Assembly: GCA_022448085.1 (NCBI GenBank)
Contig: JAKUTH010000011.1
Span: 1-60,305, forward strand
Reading direction: 5' to 3'
DNA: 60,305 nucleotides
Source: Pseudomonadales bacterium
Lineage (GTDB): Bacteria; Pseudomonadota; Gammaproteobacteria; Pseudomonadales; Azotimanducaceae
The notes below the pieces were generated by a model. It was given only the letters and a program-made list of their open reading frames with translations. It was not told the origin of the DNA and did not search any database. The translations under genes were made by a program, and so were the position numbers. Positions 44,217 through 53,438 of the stretch are shown one piece after another. Within the stretch, counting starts at the first letter, position 1. Every line of letters begins with the position of its first letter.

Positions 44217-47045
44217 CTAGTCGTTGCCCGCCTGTTCCCGGAGTTTTTGTCGTCTCATTTCCCTGGGATCATTCGTTGCTCGCGTTGCTTGCACATTAAC
44301 TTGATCCGAATGGATGTCCTCGCTGAGCGATGAGTTTTCCTCTGTCGCGGGAGGATCTTCGGCAATTAGGTCGGTATGAAGATCTGTCGTCTGAGGTGGT
44401 GGAACAGCCTCTGAGCTGTCAGAAGGATATTCGGGCGCTAAGATCTCTAGGTCTTCCTCGTCGGCTTCTTGCTCGTTGATTTGATGGTCTGGCGAATAAG
44501 AGTCGGATACTCGGTTTGGAGTAGACGAAGGTTCTTCCTCCAGGGCTTCGCTGCGAGGATCGTTTGTTGCTCGTGTCGGAGAGGAATTGTCGATTCCTTC
44601 CTCATCTGCCGTTGTCTGGCCCAGAAACTCGGCATCGCGCTCTTTTCCAATTGATGTTGAGCTATCTGGAAGAACGACTTCGTTGACTGGTTCTACAGTG
44701 TCCATTTCTGGCGTTTCGGCCGTAGTAAGCGGCATCGATTGTGGTCCTTGGGACGAAACTTCGTCAGTTTCCGTTCTGCGCTCGTTATCAGCGTGATACG
44801 TCGAAGAATCGCCGACGGCTGCCTCGACAGACGATTTTTCCTTTAGCGTTGTGTCCGAACTCCTAGTTTCGGAATTATTTGCAGCCGAATGTCGATCGCG
44901 TCGCGGTTTACGTTTGCTTTCAGAAATTTCGCTAGTGGTTGCTGGACGCGGACTCCCTTCGGATGCACCGCTTGGCTGCGCATCCTCGCGCGAATTCTCT
45001 GAGCGCGTCGCTCGTGCGGGCTGCCTGCGGTTCGAATGCCCAGGTGACTTATCGTCAGGGCGTTGGCGGTTACCATCAAAATCTCGTTCCTTCCCCGCGG
45101 GCGTGTCACTAGGTTGGCGGCGGTCGGTTTGACGCCGGCCGTGACTACTGGAGCGATTGTTGTTTCGCCGATCTCGTCGTTCCTCACCACGATTTTCACG
45201 CTTTTGGTTGGCATCGGTGTCTGGCGCTTTAGGGTTTCGATCTTTGGCATTCGCTCGACTTGGACGTGCTACCTGCCGTTTACGCTGCCTTCCTCTGCCC
45301 GCTCCTGTTGGAACGGTTCCTTCATCTTCTCCTGCCCAAAAAAGGCTTCGCAAAAAACGCCGAAAAATGGACGGACGTGCACCGCGGACTTGCTCATTTG
45401 AGGTCGAGCGCGTTCTTGATGATGGTGATGGTCGAGGGTTATTGGGTTCGATAGCGCCGACTGCGGCCTTTTCGCGAGAGGGTTGCGGACGTTCTCGCCC
45501 TTGGGGCATTTCTACCTCGGTGGCGATGTCCGCGAGCTCATAACTTCGAACCCCCACTTCTTCGTTTACGTCGTCGTCCCGAATTCGTTGGACTTCATAG
45601 TTGGGTGTTTCAAATGCAGGGTTGGGAACGATGACGAGGTGCGTCTTGGTGCGCGCTTCAATTTCTGCAACATCGGTTCGTTTTTCGTTCAACAGGTACG
45701 CCGAAATATTGAGTGGTACCACGGCGCGAACGATGGAACTACGCTCCTTCAGCGACTCTTCTTCCATGATTCTTAAGATCGCGAGTGACAATGACTCCAC
45801 GTCTCGAATTCTTCCTTGTCCGCTGCACCTAGGACAAACCTCGGAGGTAATTTCCTGTAACGATGGGCGTAAACGCTGACGAGACATTTCGAATAGTCCG
45901 AATCTCGAAATTCGGCCTAGTTGAGTTCGAGCACGGTCGGTTTCCAACGCTTCACGCATACGATTTTCAACGGCTCGCTGGTTACGTGATGCCAACATAT
46001 CGATGAAATCGATGACAATAAGACCGCCGACATCGCGCAGGCGTAATTGTCGCGCTACTTCTTCAGCTGCTTCGAGGTTGGTTGTCAACGCTGTTTCCTC
46101 GATATCGGCACCTTTTGTGGCGCGAGCGGAATTAATGTCGATAGAAACAAGAGCCTCGGTCGGATCGATGACGACGCTACCGCCGGACGGCAGCTTTACC
46201 TCGTGTTGGAACGCGGACTCAATTTGGCTTTCGATTTGGTAGCGACTAAACAATGGCGTTGAATCCGCGTACAACTTGATGCGATCGCGGTAATCGGGCA
46301 TGACCTCTTCGATAAAGTCGACCGCCTCTTTGTATGCGTCTTCACTGTCGATTAGTACTTCGCCGATGTCGCTGCGGAGGTTGTCCCGGATTGTGCGGAC
46401 GATGACGTTCGATTCTTGGTGGATCAGGGCCGGCGCACGGTTATCTTTTTCGGCACGTTGGATTGCTTCCCAGAGCTGCAAAAGATAATCGAGATCCCAT
46501 TGCAATTCGTCTGCGCTCTTGTCCACCCCCGCTGTACGAATGATGATACCCATCCCATCGGGAAACTCGAGCTCAGACATCGCATCCCTTAAGCTGTCGC
46601 GTTCTTCTCCCTCGATGCGACGTGAAATCCCACCTGCGCGCGGGTTGTTTGGCATCAGGACCATGTATCGTCCTGCCAGGCTCATGAACGTTGAGAGCGC
46701 GGCCCCTTTATTACCACGTTCTTCTTTTTCGACTTGTACGAGGCATTCCTGGCCTTCGTTAATGACATCCTGAATATTGACGCGGCCCTGGTTGGGCGTT
46801 GAACGCTTATTGAAATACGTCCGAGATATTTCTTTAAAGGGGAGAAAACCGTGACGGTCGGCACCAAAGTCGACGAATGCGGCCTCTAGACTCGGTTCGA
46901 CTCGATTTATTTTGGCTTTGTAAATACTACCTTTCTTTTGCTCGCGGCTTCGATTTTCGATATCGAGATCGTAGAGTTTTTGGCCATCGACTACGGCGAC
47001 GCGGACCTCTTCGGGTTGCGTCGAATTGATTAGCATGCGTTTCAT
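44217..47045 (-). CDS. rne: Ribonuclease E
   Basis: Endoribonuclease and scaffold of the RNA degradosome. 942 residues. The N-terminal half is nearly the E. coli catalytic domain: S1 region with [23 protein letters not shown], catalytic Asp in [10 protein letters not shown] and IVIDFIDM, and the zinc link CPRCSGQG. The C-terminal half (about 520-942) is disordered: first Arg-rich, then acidic, with a short motif TRATNDPR twice, at 824-831 and 921-928. The ATG at 47045 matches E. coli MKRMLIN; an upstream ATG at 47057 would add four residues. A long leader precedes it. Confidence 0.95.
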   Translation of the reverse strand: MKRMLINSTQPEEVRVAVVDGQKLYDLDIENRSREQKKGSIYKAKINRVEPSLEAAFVDFGADRHGFLPFKEISRTYFNKRSTPNQGRVNIQDVINEGQECLVQVEKEERGNKGAALSTFMSLAGRYMVLMPNNPRAGGISRRIEGEERDSLRDAMSELEFPDGMGIIIRTAGVDKSADELQWDLDYLLQLWEAIQRAEKDNRAPALIHQESNVIVRTIRDNLRSDIGEVLIDSEDAYKEAVDFIEEVMPDYRDRIKLYADSTPLFSRYQIESQIESAFQHEVKLPSGGSVVIDPTEALVSIDINSARATKGADIEETALTTNLEAAEEVARQLRLRDVGGLIVIDFIDMLASRNQRAVENRMREALETDRARTQLGRISRFGLFEMSRQRLRPSLQEITSEVCPRCSGQGRIRDVESLSLAILRIMEEESLKERSSIVRAVVPLNISAYLLNEKRTDVAEIEARTKTHLVIVPNPAFETPNYEVQRIRDDDVNEEVGVRSYELADIATEVEMPQGRERPQPSREKAAVGAIEPNNPRPSPSSRTRSTSNEQVRGARPSIFRRFLRSLFWAGEDEGTVPTGAGRGRQRKRQVARPSRANAKDRNPKAPDTDANQKRENRGEERRDRRNNNRSSSHGRRQTDRRQPSDTPAGKERDFDGNRQRPDDKSPGHSNRRQPARATRSENSREDAQPSGASEGSPRPATTSEISESKRKPRRDRHSAANNSETRSSDTTLKEKSSVEAAVGDSSTYHADNERRTETDEVSSQGPQSMPLTTAETPEMDTVEPVNEVVLPDSSTSIGKERDAEFLGQTTADEEGIDNSSPTRATNDPRSEALEEEPSSTPNRVSDSYSPDHQINEQEADEEDLEILAPEYPSDSSEAVPPPQTTDLHTDLIAEDPPATEENSSLSEDIHSDQVNVQATRATNDPREMRRQKLREQAGND

Positions 47046-47494
47046 AACCGAGTTCATCCATCAGTTGATGCTCGGAACGCGTTTAGATCGGAAAACAAAG
47101 GTGATCATGAAGCACGCGACCTTCACGGAAAGTCACGTAGCTAGGCAGCTAGCCATCAATCAGTAACGACTGTCGTCTTACCTCTTCTTCCTCGGCATTA
47201 CCGAATCCACACTTAGCGTCATCGGTGATTTACCACCCGCCTAGCAATTTGTGCCGTGCGAGTTGTCAGTTTGTTCTTTCCAAAATTCGCGTTTCGAGCG
47301 ATGTGTAAAATGTATCTTTTCTTAGAGGCGCCTAGCGCCCACATGTAATGTTGTTTCTCTTTGTACGGTGATTAACTACCACCGACTCGGACCTTTGTTT
47401 CCTGTACGTTCTAACCACAAATAAAAAGCGGCAAGGTTCGGCGGAAGCACTATAACAGTGTATGTTAAGTGCTTCAATCTGCTGGAAAATTACG
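47046..47494. other. rne 5' leader and divergent promoters for rne and rluC
   Basis: About 440 bases with no gene. On the plus strand, TATAAC at 47451-47456 is a candidate -10 for rluC. Toward rne, two short hairpins are visible: GCTAG/CTAGC with a 4-base loop at 47140-47153 and GGCGC/GCGCC with a 3-base loop at 47327-47339. In E. coli, the rne leader is about this long and lets RNase E control its own mRNA; such a role here is inferred from length and place. No clear rne promoter recognised. Confidence 0.45.
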
Positions 47495-48388
47495 ATGTCG
47501 GTAAGGCACGTTGTGATCGAAGAACATGCAGGTCAGCGGCTTGACAATTTTCTCCACCGAGAGCTCAAGAACATACCGCGCAGCCGAATATATCAGATGG
47601 TCAGGCGCGGCGAGGTTAGGATAAACGGCGGTCGAGTCGGGGTGAGCTACCGATTGCAGAGAGGTGATCGATTACGCATACCTCCGGTACGAATCGATAG
47701 CCGTAATGAATCTCATATTGGCGAGGCGACAATTGATCAGATACGCCGCTCGACCATTTACGAAGATGAAGAACTATTGGTACTCAACAAGCCGGTCGGT
47801 GTCGCCGTGCACGGTGGCAGTGGTATTCGACACGGGATCATCGAAATTCTGCGGCAAACCCGCCCCGACGTTACGTTTGAATTAGTGCATCGGCTCGATA
47901 GGGATACATCTGGATGCATGCTGATCGCAAAGACTCGACGAATGTTGCTGGGGTTACATGCCGCGTTTCGAGAGGCGCGAGTAAAAAAACGTTACGACGC
48001 AGTCGTTGCGGGAGATTGGCCTCAGAGACTGCGTACCGTCAGGCATTCGTTGCGGCGTTATACTCTTCAATCCGGTGAACGTCGGGTTCGCATCGATCTT
48101 CATGGTGACAAGGCCCGGACTGATTTTGAGATTCAACAACGAGCAGCGAGGGTGACTCGGCTATGGGTATACCCGCATACCGGCCGTACGCACCAGATCC
48201 GGGTACACGCAGCGGCTGAAGGCCATGCCGTGGTGGGTGACAACAAATATCAGCTTAATGGACCCGATGTCGCACGTATGATGCTTCATTCGAGTAGCCT
48301 AAAGCTGCCCGACGGGCGTCGTTTTGATGCAGATCCAGACGAAACGTTTCTTGAGACGTGGAGTCATTTGATGGGAGAGCCCGATTAA
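47495..48388 (+). CDS. rluC: RluC-family 23S rRNA pseudouridine synthase
   Basis: RluC converts uridines 955, 2504 and 2580 of 23S rRNA to pseudouridine. The N-terminal S4 domain runs through RLDNFLHREL and IYQMVRRGEVRING; the catalytic Asp is Asp135 in HRLDRDTSG; later HTGRTHQIRVHAAAEGHAVVGDNKY fits the family. The frame opens at 47462, but the ATG at 47495 gives MSVRHVVIEE, in line with the E. coli protein, and 297 residues. Its stop overlaps the convergent yceF stop at a TTAA palindrome. RluC and RluD are hard to separate, but location next to rne points to RluC. Confidence 0.9.
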   Translation: MSVRHVVIEEHAGQRLDNFLHRELKNIPRSRIYQMVRRGEVRINGGRVGVSYRLQRGDRLRIPPVRIDSRNESHIGEATIDQIRRSTIYEDEELLVLNKPVGVAVHGGSGIRHGIIEILRQTRPDVTFELVHRLDRDTSGCMLIAKTRRMLLGLHAAFREARVKKRYDAVVAGDWPQRLRTVRHSLRRYTLQSGERRVRIDLHGDKARTDFEIQQRAARVTRLWVYPHTGRTHQIRVHAAAEGHAVVGDNKYQLNGPDVARMMLHSSSLKLPDGRRFDADPDETFLETWSHLMGEPD

Positions 48389-48963
48389 TTGCTTAGCGGA
48401 TTAATACCGATGGTGCGTAATATTTTTGAAAGCGCGATCAACGGAAGGCCGATCAGGGCGCTTGGATCCTTGCTCTCAACTTGTTCTATCAAGTGAAAAC
48501 CTAAGCCTTCCGACCGAATCCCGCCGGCACAATCTAGCGGTTGATCCAATGCGACGTATTGTTCGATCTCGTCGACTGCGAGACCTCTAAACGTTACTCT
48601 GGTTGGTTCCACGTGCGAATGAGTCCTTCCACCCGGCTCGACGACGCAGATGGCGCTCAGGAACTCGGCACATTGGCCCGACAGCGTTGTTAACTGCTCG
48701 ATCGCTCGCTTTACCGTTAGGGGTTTACCCAAAGTTGCGACGCCCACAGCTGCAACCTGGTCGGCACCAATCACAACCGCCTGAGGATGGCGTTGGGCAA
48801 TGACTTGGGCCTTCTCTCTCGCCAATCTAGTGACTAAATCAAAAGGTATTTCTTCCTGTTGCGGGGCTTCATCGACGTTTGGAACGTCGGTATCAAAGAC
48901 GTACGCGAGGGTCTCTAGTTGGGCACGACGATAAGGGGACGAAGATCCCAAAATGAGTTGCAT
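48385..48963 (-). CDS. yceF: YceF/MafB, Maf-family 7-methyl-GTP pyrophosphatase
   Basis: House-cleaning nucleotide pyrophosphatase of the Maf family; the YceF subgroup acts on m7GTP. LILGSSSPYRRAQLE starts the fold, VDEAPQQEE and VVIGADQVAAVG follow, and CAGGIRSEGLGFHLIE and GLPLIALSKILR close it. ADQV here aligns with the GSDQV motif of E. coli YceF. The frame opens at 49029, but the ATG at 48963 gives MQLILGSSSP, which matches YceF (192 residues). It diverges from yceD. Confidence 0.92.
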   Translation of the reverse strand: MQLILGSSSPYRRAQLETLAYVFDTDVPNVDEAPQQEEIPFDLVTRLAREKAQVIAQRHPQAVVIGADQVAAVGVATLGKPLTVKRAIEQLTTLSGQCAEFLSAICVVEPGGRTHSHVEPTRVTFRGLAVDEIEQYVALDQPLDCAGGIRSEGLGFHLIEQVESKDPSALIGLPLIALSKILRTIGINPLSN

Positions 48964-49052
48964 CGCCAAGTTTAGGCGCGCGCGTGCACCGTCGTCGAGC
49001 TGGAATAGGTTCTTTGACAGACTTTCCACGGCTCCTTATTATCCCGCGCCCT

Positions 49053-49586
49053 ATGACCAGAGCGGACAAAAGAGCTTCGATTGATCCGCACGACATAGCG
49101 GAACATGCAGGCAGCTGGGTTGGTCGAGTCCCGGTTTCCGCGTTTGAACGATTAGCGCCGTTAATAGGTAAACCGGATGCTGACGTTGAAGTCGAACTAA
49201 CCTTTGAACCAGATGGCAATGGAATGGTTCGAGTGAGCGGCGTTGTGTGCGTAGATGCGGTCCTCGAATGTCAACGATGTCTCGAAGACGTGAGTCAAAA
49301 AATAGTGGCCGATCTTGACTTAAGGCTCACCGTATCGGAAGAAAAGTTAACGGAGCTGATGCCGGCATTGGACGTCATGGTGATCGACGCGGGTCCGATA
49401 CCAATAGTTGAAATCGTGGAAGACGACTTAATTATGAGTATACCGGCCAGGGTTTGTGCAACTGAGTTAGACTGTCCGAACGCGCCCCGGGCGTGTTCTC
49501 TCGGGGCGAGTGTTGACGAAGACGACACAACTCGTCCGTTTGCCGGTTTGCGGGCCCTCAAGAACTTTAATAGAGAGGAATGTTGA
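49053..49586 (+). CDS. yceD: YceD/DUF177 protein
   Basis: A DUF177 protein; these are thought to help 23S rRNA processing or ribosome function and nearly always precede rpmF. 177 residues. LECQRCLE near residue 75 and the C-terminal CPNAP (after ATELD) carry the cysteines typical of the family, and [14 protein letters not shown] is the conserved core. The ATG at 49053 gives [12 protein letters not shown]; the frame is open from 48984 but the extra 23 residues would run over the yceF start. The stop shares one base with the rpmF ATG. Confidence 0.88.
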   Translation: MTRADKRASIDPHDIAEHAGSWVGRVPVSAFERLAPLIGKPDADVEVELTFEPDGNGMVRVSGVVCVDAVLECQRCLEDVSQKIVADLDLRLTVSEEKLTELMPALDVMVIDAGPIPIVEIVEDDLIMSIPARVCATELDCPNAPRACSLGASVDEDDTTRPFAGLRALKNFNREEC

Positions 49587-49762
49587 TGGCAGTTCAAAAA
49601 AACAAAGTAACCCGATCAAGGCGTGGGCAGCGCCGTTCACACGACGCGCTTAAAACAGCGACATTATCCGTCGACGTCACGACTGGTGAGACGCACCGAC
49701 GTCACCACGTGACTTCGGATGGCTTTTATCGGGGCCGTAAAGTCGTCGACACCGAGGACTGA
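49586..49762 (+). CDS. rpmF: 50S ribosomal protein bL32
   Basis: Small ribosomal protein of 58 residues. The N-terminus [19 protein letters not shown] is the bL32 signature; the C-terminal half lacks the four zinc cysteines, as in many gammaproteobacteria. The first ATG in the frame is at 49580, but the ATG at 49586 gives MAVQKNK and is preferred; GAGAGGA precedes it. It shares a base with the yceD stop (TGATG), so both are co-translated. Confidence 0.95.
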   Translation: MAVQKNKVTRSRRGQRRSHDALKTATLSVDVTTGETHRRHHVTSDGFYRGRKVVDTED

Positions 49763-50075
49763 GATTCCAATTCGAGGGTCGGCATCGTGCGAGGATAGTT
49801 GCAATCTGAATAGCCTCCGATCTAACCGGTGGTGGCAACCGCGCCTCGAATGTTTTTCCATTTCTTATGCGCCGATTCTCTGGCGCGCACAGTCCTATAA
49901 TCGTAGCAGTGCGAATTTTGTCAGATTCGAAGGCGGTGGTGAGAACGCAGTGTGTGCGGCAACAGATCGGTTTTGCGGGCACAATTGGAAAAGCGTTCGA
50001 ATAATTCGGTAGTCCCTGGTCGGGCACCAGTGCTTACGCATTTTTTGCCGTGATTAAACAGTAGGGGAAACGCAA
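49763..50075 (+). other. Gap between rpmF and fabD where plsX and fabH usually lie
   Basis: About 310 bases without a plausible gene. In many gammaproteobacteria, plsX and fabH occupy this site; neither is present, nor any remnant I can recognise. TATAAT at 49896-49901 is a possible -10 for fabD. A hairpin GCGCC/GGCGC lies at 49869-49886, and an 8-bp inverted repeat ATTCGAGG/CCTCGAAT spans 49770-49851; neither is followed by a clear U-tract. Confidence 0.5.
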
Positions 50076-51002
50076 GTGGGGATTGGATTCGTTTTTCCGG
50101 GGCAAGGTGCCCAACAGGTGGGTATGTTGGACGACTTACGGGCCACCGAGCCTATCTTGAATGATCGGCTCGCCGGTGCTTCGGAAACCCTTGGTTTTGA
50201 CCTCGGCGAGGTTATCAGGAATGGCCCGAAGGAACGGTTAAATCAAACATCCGTGACGCAACCAGCTCTACTGGCGGCTTCGATCGCGCTCTTTGAAATT
50301 TGGAGCGCGCGCGGAGGCGCCGCTCCGACCATTATGGCGGGACATAGCTTGGGAGAGTACTCGGCATTTACCGCGGCGGGTTCTCTGCGATTCAACGACG
50401 CAGTGAACCTCGTGCATGAGCGGGGGAAACTTATGGAGAGCGCTGTTCCGGACGGTCAAGGTGCAATGGCTGCGATACTCGGTCTAGATGATGAGCGTGT
50501 GTTTTCGATTTGTGATGGGGTAGACGGGGTCGTATCGGCAGCAAATATGAATGCGCCAGGCCAGGTGGTCATTTCCGGGGAGTCTTTAGCAGTTGATAAC
50601 GCCATTTTGGAGTGCTCCGAAGCAGGTGCGAGGCGCTCGGTCAAACTCAACGTGAGTGGGCCGTTTCATTGCCAACTGATGGCGTCGGCAGCTGGAGAGC
50701 TGAAGAGCCTGCTCGACGATGTCGAGATAAAGAAGCCGGATATACCCGTGATTCACAATGTCGATGCAAGCTTGGCGAGGGATCCCGCTGGAATTCGAGA
50801 TTGCCTCGTACGTCAACTATCGACGCCTGTTCGCTGGAGCGAATGCGTAGCAGCTATGCTCGCCGATGGGGCGACGACGGTTGTGGAGTGTGGCCCGGGT
50901 AAGGTGCTGACGGGTCTGCTCCGCCGAATTGATCGCAACGCCGAAGCGTTTGCGATCGGTAGCGTGGACGATTTGTCAGTAGCGCTCGGGGAGATCGAAT
51001 GA
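50076..51002 (+). CDS. fabD: FabD, malonyl-CoA-ACP transacylase
   Basis: FabD moves malonyl from CoA to acyl carrier protein for fatty acid elongation. IGFVFPGQGAQQVGM opens the protein; the nucleophile is Ser91 in GHSLGEYSA; SVTQPALLAASIALFE precedes it, and His in SGPFHCQLM completes the active site. 308 residues. The start is GTG, preceded by AGGGG with 8 bases between. It ends in an ATGA overlap with fabG. Confidence 0.95.
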   Translation: MGIGFVFPGQGAQQVGMLDDLRATEPILNDRLAGASETLGFDLGEVIRNGPKERLNQTSVTQPALLAASIALFEIWSARGGAAPTIMAGHSLGEYSAFTAAGSLRFNDAVNLVHERGKLMESAVPDGQGAMAAILGLDDERVFSICDGVDGVVSAANMNAPGQVVISGESLAVDNAILECSEAGARRSVKLNVSGPFHCQLMASAAGELKSLLDDVEIKKPDIPVIHNVDASLARDPAGIRDCLVRQLSTPVRWSECVAAMLADGATTVVECGPGKVLTGLLRRIDRNAEAFAIGSVDDLSVALGEIE

Positions 51003-51730
51003 GTATTGATCGTACGGCACTTGTTACAGGGGCGAGTCGTGGGATCGGAAAGAGCATTGCCGAACGCCTCGTGGACGATGGTTTCTTCGTGGTTGGTACA
51101 TCGACGACCGATTCCGGAGTTGAAAACATACAAGGATGGCTCGGCGATCGTGGTATCGGCTTAATGATGCGCGTCGAAGATAGTGCATTGGTCGAAGCCT
51201 CGGTCCAACGGATTTCCAAGCGTTGCGGCGATGTCTCGGTTCTCATTAATAACGCAGGAATTACGCGTGACAGCTTGCTCGTGCGCATGAAGGATGACGA
51301 GTGGAGTGATGTGATCGAAACCAATCTCGCTGGCACTTTCCGGCTGTGCAAATCGGTGTTGCGTTCAATGATTAAAGCCCGTTGGGGCCGAATCGTGAAC
51401 GTGGGCTCGGTGGTGGGTCGCATGGGCAATCCGGGACAAACAAACTATGCCGCGTCCAAAGCAGGGATTGAAGGATTTACTCGCGCGTTGGCGCAAGAGG
51501 TGGGTTCGCGAGGTATCACGGCGAACTGCGTCGCCCCTGGATTTATTGATACCGATATGACTGCCGCCTTGGGCGACGAGCAAGTGGATAATTTGGCCGC
51601 GACCATCCCGCTCGGCCGGATCGGATCTCCGCGAGACGTGGCGTCGGCCGTATCGTTTCTAGTTAGCGAAGATGCGGGCTATATCACGGGTGAAACACTG
51701 CACGTCAATGGCGGGCTCTACTCGGCCTGA
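50999..51730 (+). CDS. fabG: FabG, 3-oxoacyl-ACP reductase
   Basis: NADPH-dependent SDR that reduces 3-oxoacyl-ACP in fatty acid synthesis. ALVTGASRGIGKSIAE binds the cofactor, NNAGITRD is the structural motif, and the catalytic residues are Ser in NVGSVVG, Tyr150 and Lys154 in NYAASKAG. The C-terminal TGETLHVNGGLY is the usual end. 243 residues. ATG overlaps the fabD stop. Confidence 0.95.
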   Translation: MSIDRTALVTGASRGIGKSIAERLVDDGFFVVGTSTTDSGVENIQGWLGDRGIGLMMRVEDSALVEASVQRISKRCGDVSVLINNAGITRDSLLVRMKDDEWSDVIETNLAGTFRLCKSVLRSMIKARWGRIVNVGSVVGRMGNPGQTNYAASKAGIEGFTRALAQEVGSRGITANCVAPGFIDTDMTAALGDEQVDNLAATIPLGRIGSPRDVASAVSFLVSEDAGYITGETLHVNGGLYSA

Positions 51731-51747
51731 TCGTGGTTCCTTCGAGC

Positions 51748-51776
51748 GTGAAAAACGACAAAAGATTCACTAGAAT
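51748..51776 (+). promoter_or_regulatory. acpPp: Candidate sigma-70 promoter of acpP
   Basis: GTGAAA (51748-51753) and TAGAAT (51771-51776) with a 17-base spacer. It lies 47 bases before the acpP ATG; acpP is usually expressed more than its neighbours and often has its own promoter. Inference by eye. Confidence 0.5.
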
Positions 51777-51822
51777 ACCGCCGCCCTGCACCCTTGTAAT
51801 CCAATAGGGAGACTAGCAATAA

Positions 51823-52056
51823 ATGAGCACTGTCGAAGAACGCGTAAAGAAACTTATCTGTGAACAATTGGGGGTCAAAGAAGAAGAAGTTAAGGACGAC
51901 GCATCGTTTGTCGATGATCTGGGTGCCGATTCCTTGGATACGGTTGAACTCGTAATGGCGCTCGAAGAGGAATTCGAAACTGAAATTTCGGATGAAGAAG
52001 CCGAAAACATCACCACCGTAAAAGAAGCGGTTAATTATATTCTTGCCCATCAATAG
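51823..52056 (+). CDS. acpP: Acyl carrier protein
   Basis: Carries growing acyl chains on a phosphopantetheine arm. 77 acidic residues; the arm attaches to Ser37 in [10 protein letters not shown]. The N-terminus [17 protein letters not shown] and the [16 protein letters not shown] helix are typical. GGGAG lies 11 bases ahead. The gene has a candidate promoter of its own and is followed by a terminator-like hairpin. Confidence 0.97.
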   Translation: MSTVEERVKKLICEQLGVKEEEVKDDASFVDDLGADSLDTVELVMALEEEFETEISDEEAENITTVKEAVNYILAHQ

Positions 52057-52080
52057 ATTGGGGCAGGAAGATCTTTTGGG

Positions 52081-52107
52081 AGCCGCGGCGGATTTAGCGG
52101 CTTTTTT
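52081..52107 (+). terminator. Intrinsic terminator-like hairpin after acpP
   Basis: AGCCGC (52081-52086) pairs with GCGGCT (52097-52102) over a 10-base loop; a run of T follows (52102-52107). It lies 24 bases after the acpP stop and 46 before fabF, so it may end most acpP transcripts and let a fraction run into fabF. Confidence 0.75.
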
Positions 52108-52152
52108 CTCCACAATTCAGATTAGTATCTGCGTGGACATGGAATTGAAACC

Positions 52153-53385
52153 ATGAATAAACGCCGAGTCGTTGTCACTGGAATGGGCTTAATAACGCCC
52201 ATCGGAAATACGGTCCAAGAGACGTGGGCTAGTGCGCTAGAAGGGCGCAGTGGTGGCAATCTGATCGAACATTTCGACACCTCGGACTTCGGCGTCAAGA
52301 TCGGAGCGAGCGTCAAGAACTTTGACGTTGAACAATACTTGGATCGAAAGGAAGCGAGACGAATCGATGTATTCATACAACTGGGAATTGCCGCTGGCGT
52401 TCAAGCGATCGACGACGCCGGAATCGCAGACATGGCGGAAAGTGATCGAGTTGGTATAGCGATCGGTTCCGGTATCGGCGGTATCAACACAATAGAAGAC
52501 ACGCACTCGACACTCCTGAAAAGTGGTCCAAGACGGGTATCACCTTTTTTCGTGCCCGCTAGTGTGATCAATATGATTTCCGGCAGTTTATCGATTCGAT
52601 ATGGATTTCGCGGGCCGAATATCGCCATCGTGACTGCGTGCACAAGCGGCACACACAACATCGGTTTTGGGGCGCGGATGATCCAGTATGGTGACGCAGA
52701 CGTTATGGTGGTGGGCGGAGCGGAATGGGCGACTTCACCAGTTACCATTGCCGGTTTCACATCCATGAAGGCGCTAAGCAGTCGAAACGAAGATCCTGAA
52801 CGTGCGAGTCGCCCTTGGGATAGGGACCGCGATGGTTTTCTTCTGGGCGATGGCGCCGGGGTGATAGTTCTGGAGGAGTATGAAAGAGCGAAAGCTCGCG
52901 GGGCAGAAATCTACTGTGAGTTAAACGGATTTGGTATGAGTGCTGATGCGCATCACATTACCAGTCCGCCAGATGACGGTCGCGGCGCAGTGGCGTCGAT
53001 GACGAACGCGTTGGTAGATGCCAATATGAACGCGGAACAAATCCAATACATCAATGCCCACGGGACCTCGACTCCGCAAGGCGACGTAGCCGAAACGAAC
53101 TCAATCAAGGCGGTCTTTGGGGCCAACACGCAGGTTGCCGTTAGCTCGACTAAATCCATGGTCGGCCATCTCTTGGGTGCGGCTGGGGCCGTTGAAGGAG
53201 CTGTCTGTGCTCTGGCACTGCGTCACCAAGTTGCTCCGCCGACTATTAATCTCGATCACCCTGGCGACGATTGTGATCTCGACTACATACCTCATACCGC
53301 GCGTGATATGACGATTGATGCTGCACTCTCGAATTCGTTTGGGTTCGGCGGAACCAACGGAACGCTCATCTTTTCGCGGCTGTAG
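52153..53385 (+). CDS. fabF: FabF, 3-oxoacyl-ACP synthase II
   Basis: Condensing enzyme that extends acyl-ACP with malonyl-ACP. VVVTGMGLITPIG opens the thiolase fold; the nucleophile is Cys163 in TACTSGTHNIG; the His residues are in NAHGTSTPQGD and TKSMVGHLLGAAG. SNSFGFGGTNGTLIF is the usual end. 410 residues with Cys163 at the same number as in E. coli. It follows acpP behind a terminator-like hairpin. Confidence 0.95.
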   Translation: MNKRRVVVTGMGLITPIGNTVQETWASALEGRSGGNLIEHFDTSDFGVKIGASVKNFDVEQYLDRKEARRIDVFIQLGIAAGVQAIDDAGIADMAESDRVGIAIGSGIGGINTIEDTHSTLLKSGPRRVSPFFVPASVINMISGSLSIRYGFRGPNIAIVTACTSGTHNIGFGARMIQYGDADVMVVGGAEWATSPVTIAGFTSMKALSSRNEDPERASRPWDRDRDGFLLGDGAGVIVLEEYERAKARGAEIYCELNGFGMSADAHHITSPPDDGRGAVASMTNALVDANMNAEQIQYINAHGTSTPQGDVAETNSIKAVFGANTQVAVSSTKSMVGHLLGAAGAVEGAVCALALRHQVAPPTINLDHPGDDCDLDYIPHTARDMTIDAALSNSFGFGGTNGTLIFSRL

Positions 53386-53438
53386 GTAGGCCACGTTCTT
53401 CGATTGCTCCTTTTATATCTCCCCTCGGTGGTTGCAAC

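Noticed and set aside
50854..51429. 191-codon minus-strand ORF across fabD and fabG
   Set aside because: Antisense shadow; the plus-strand genes have complete motifs and coupled starts.
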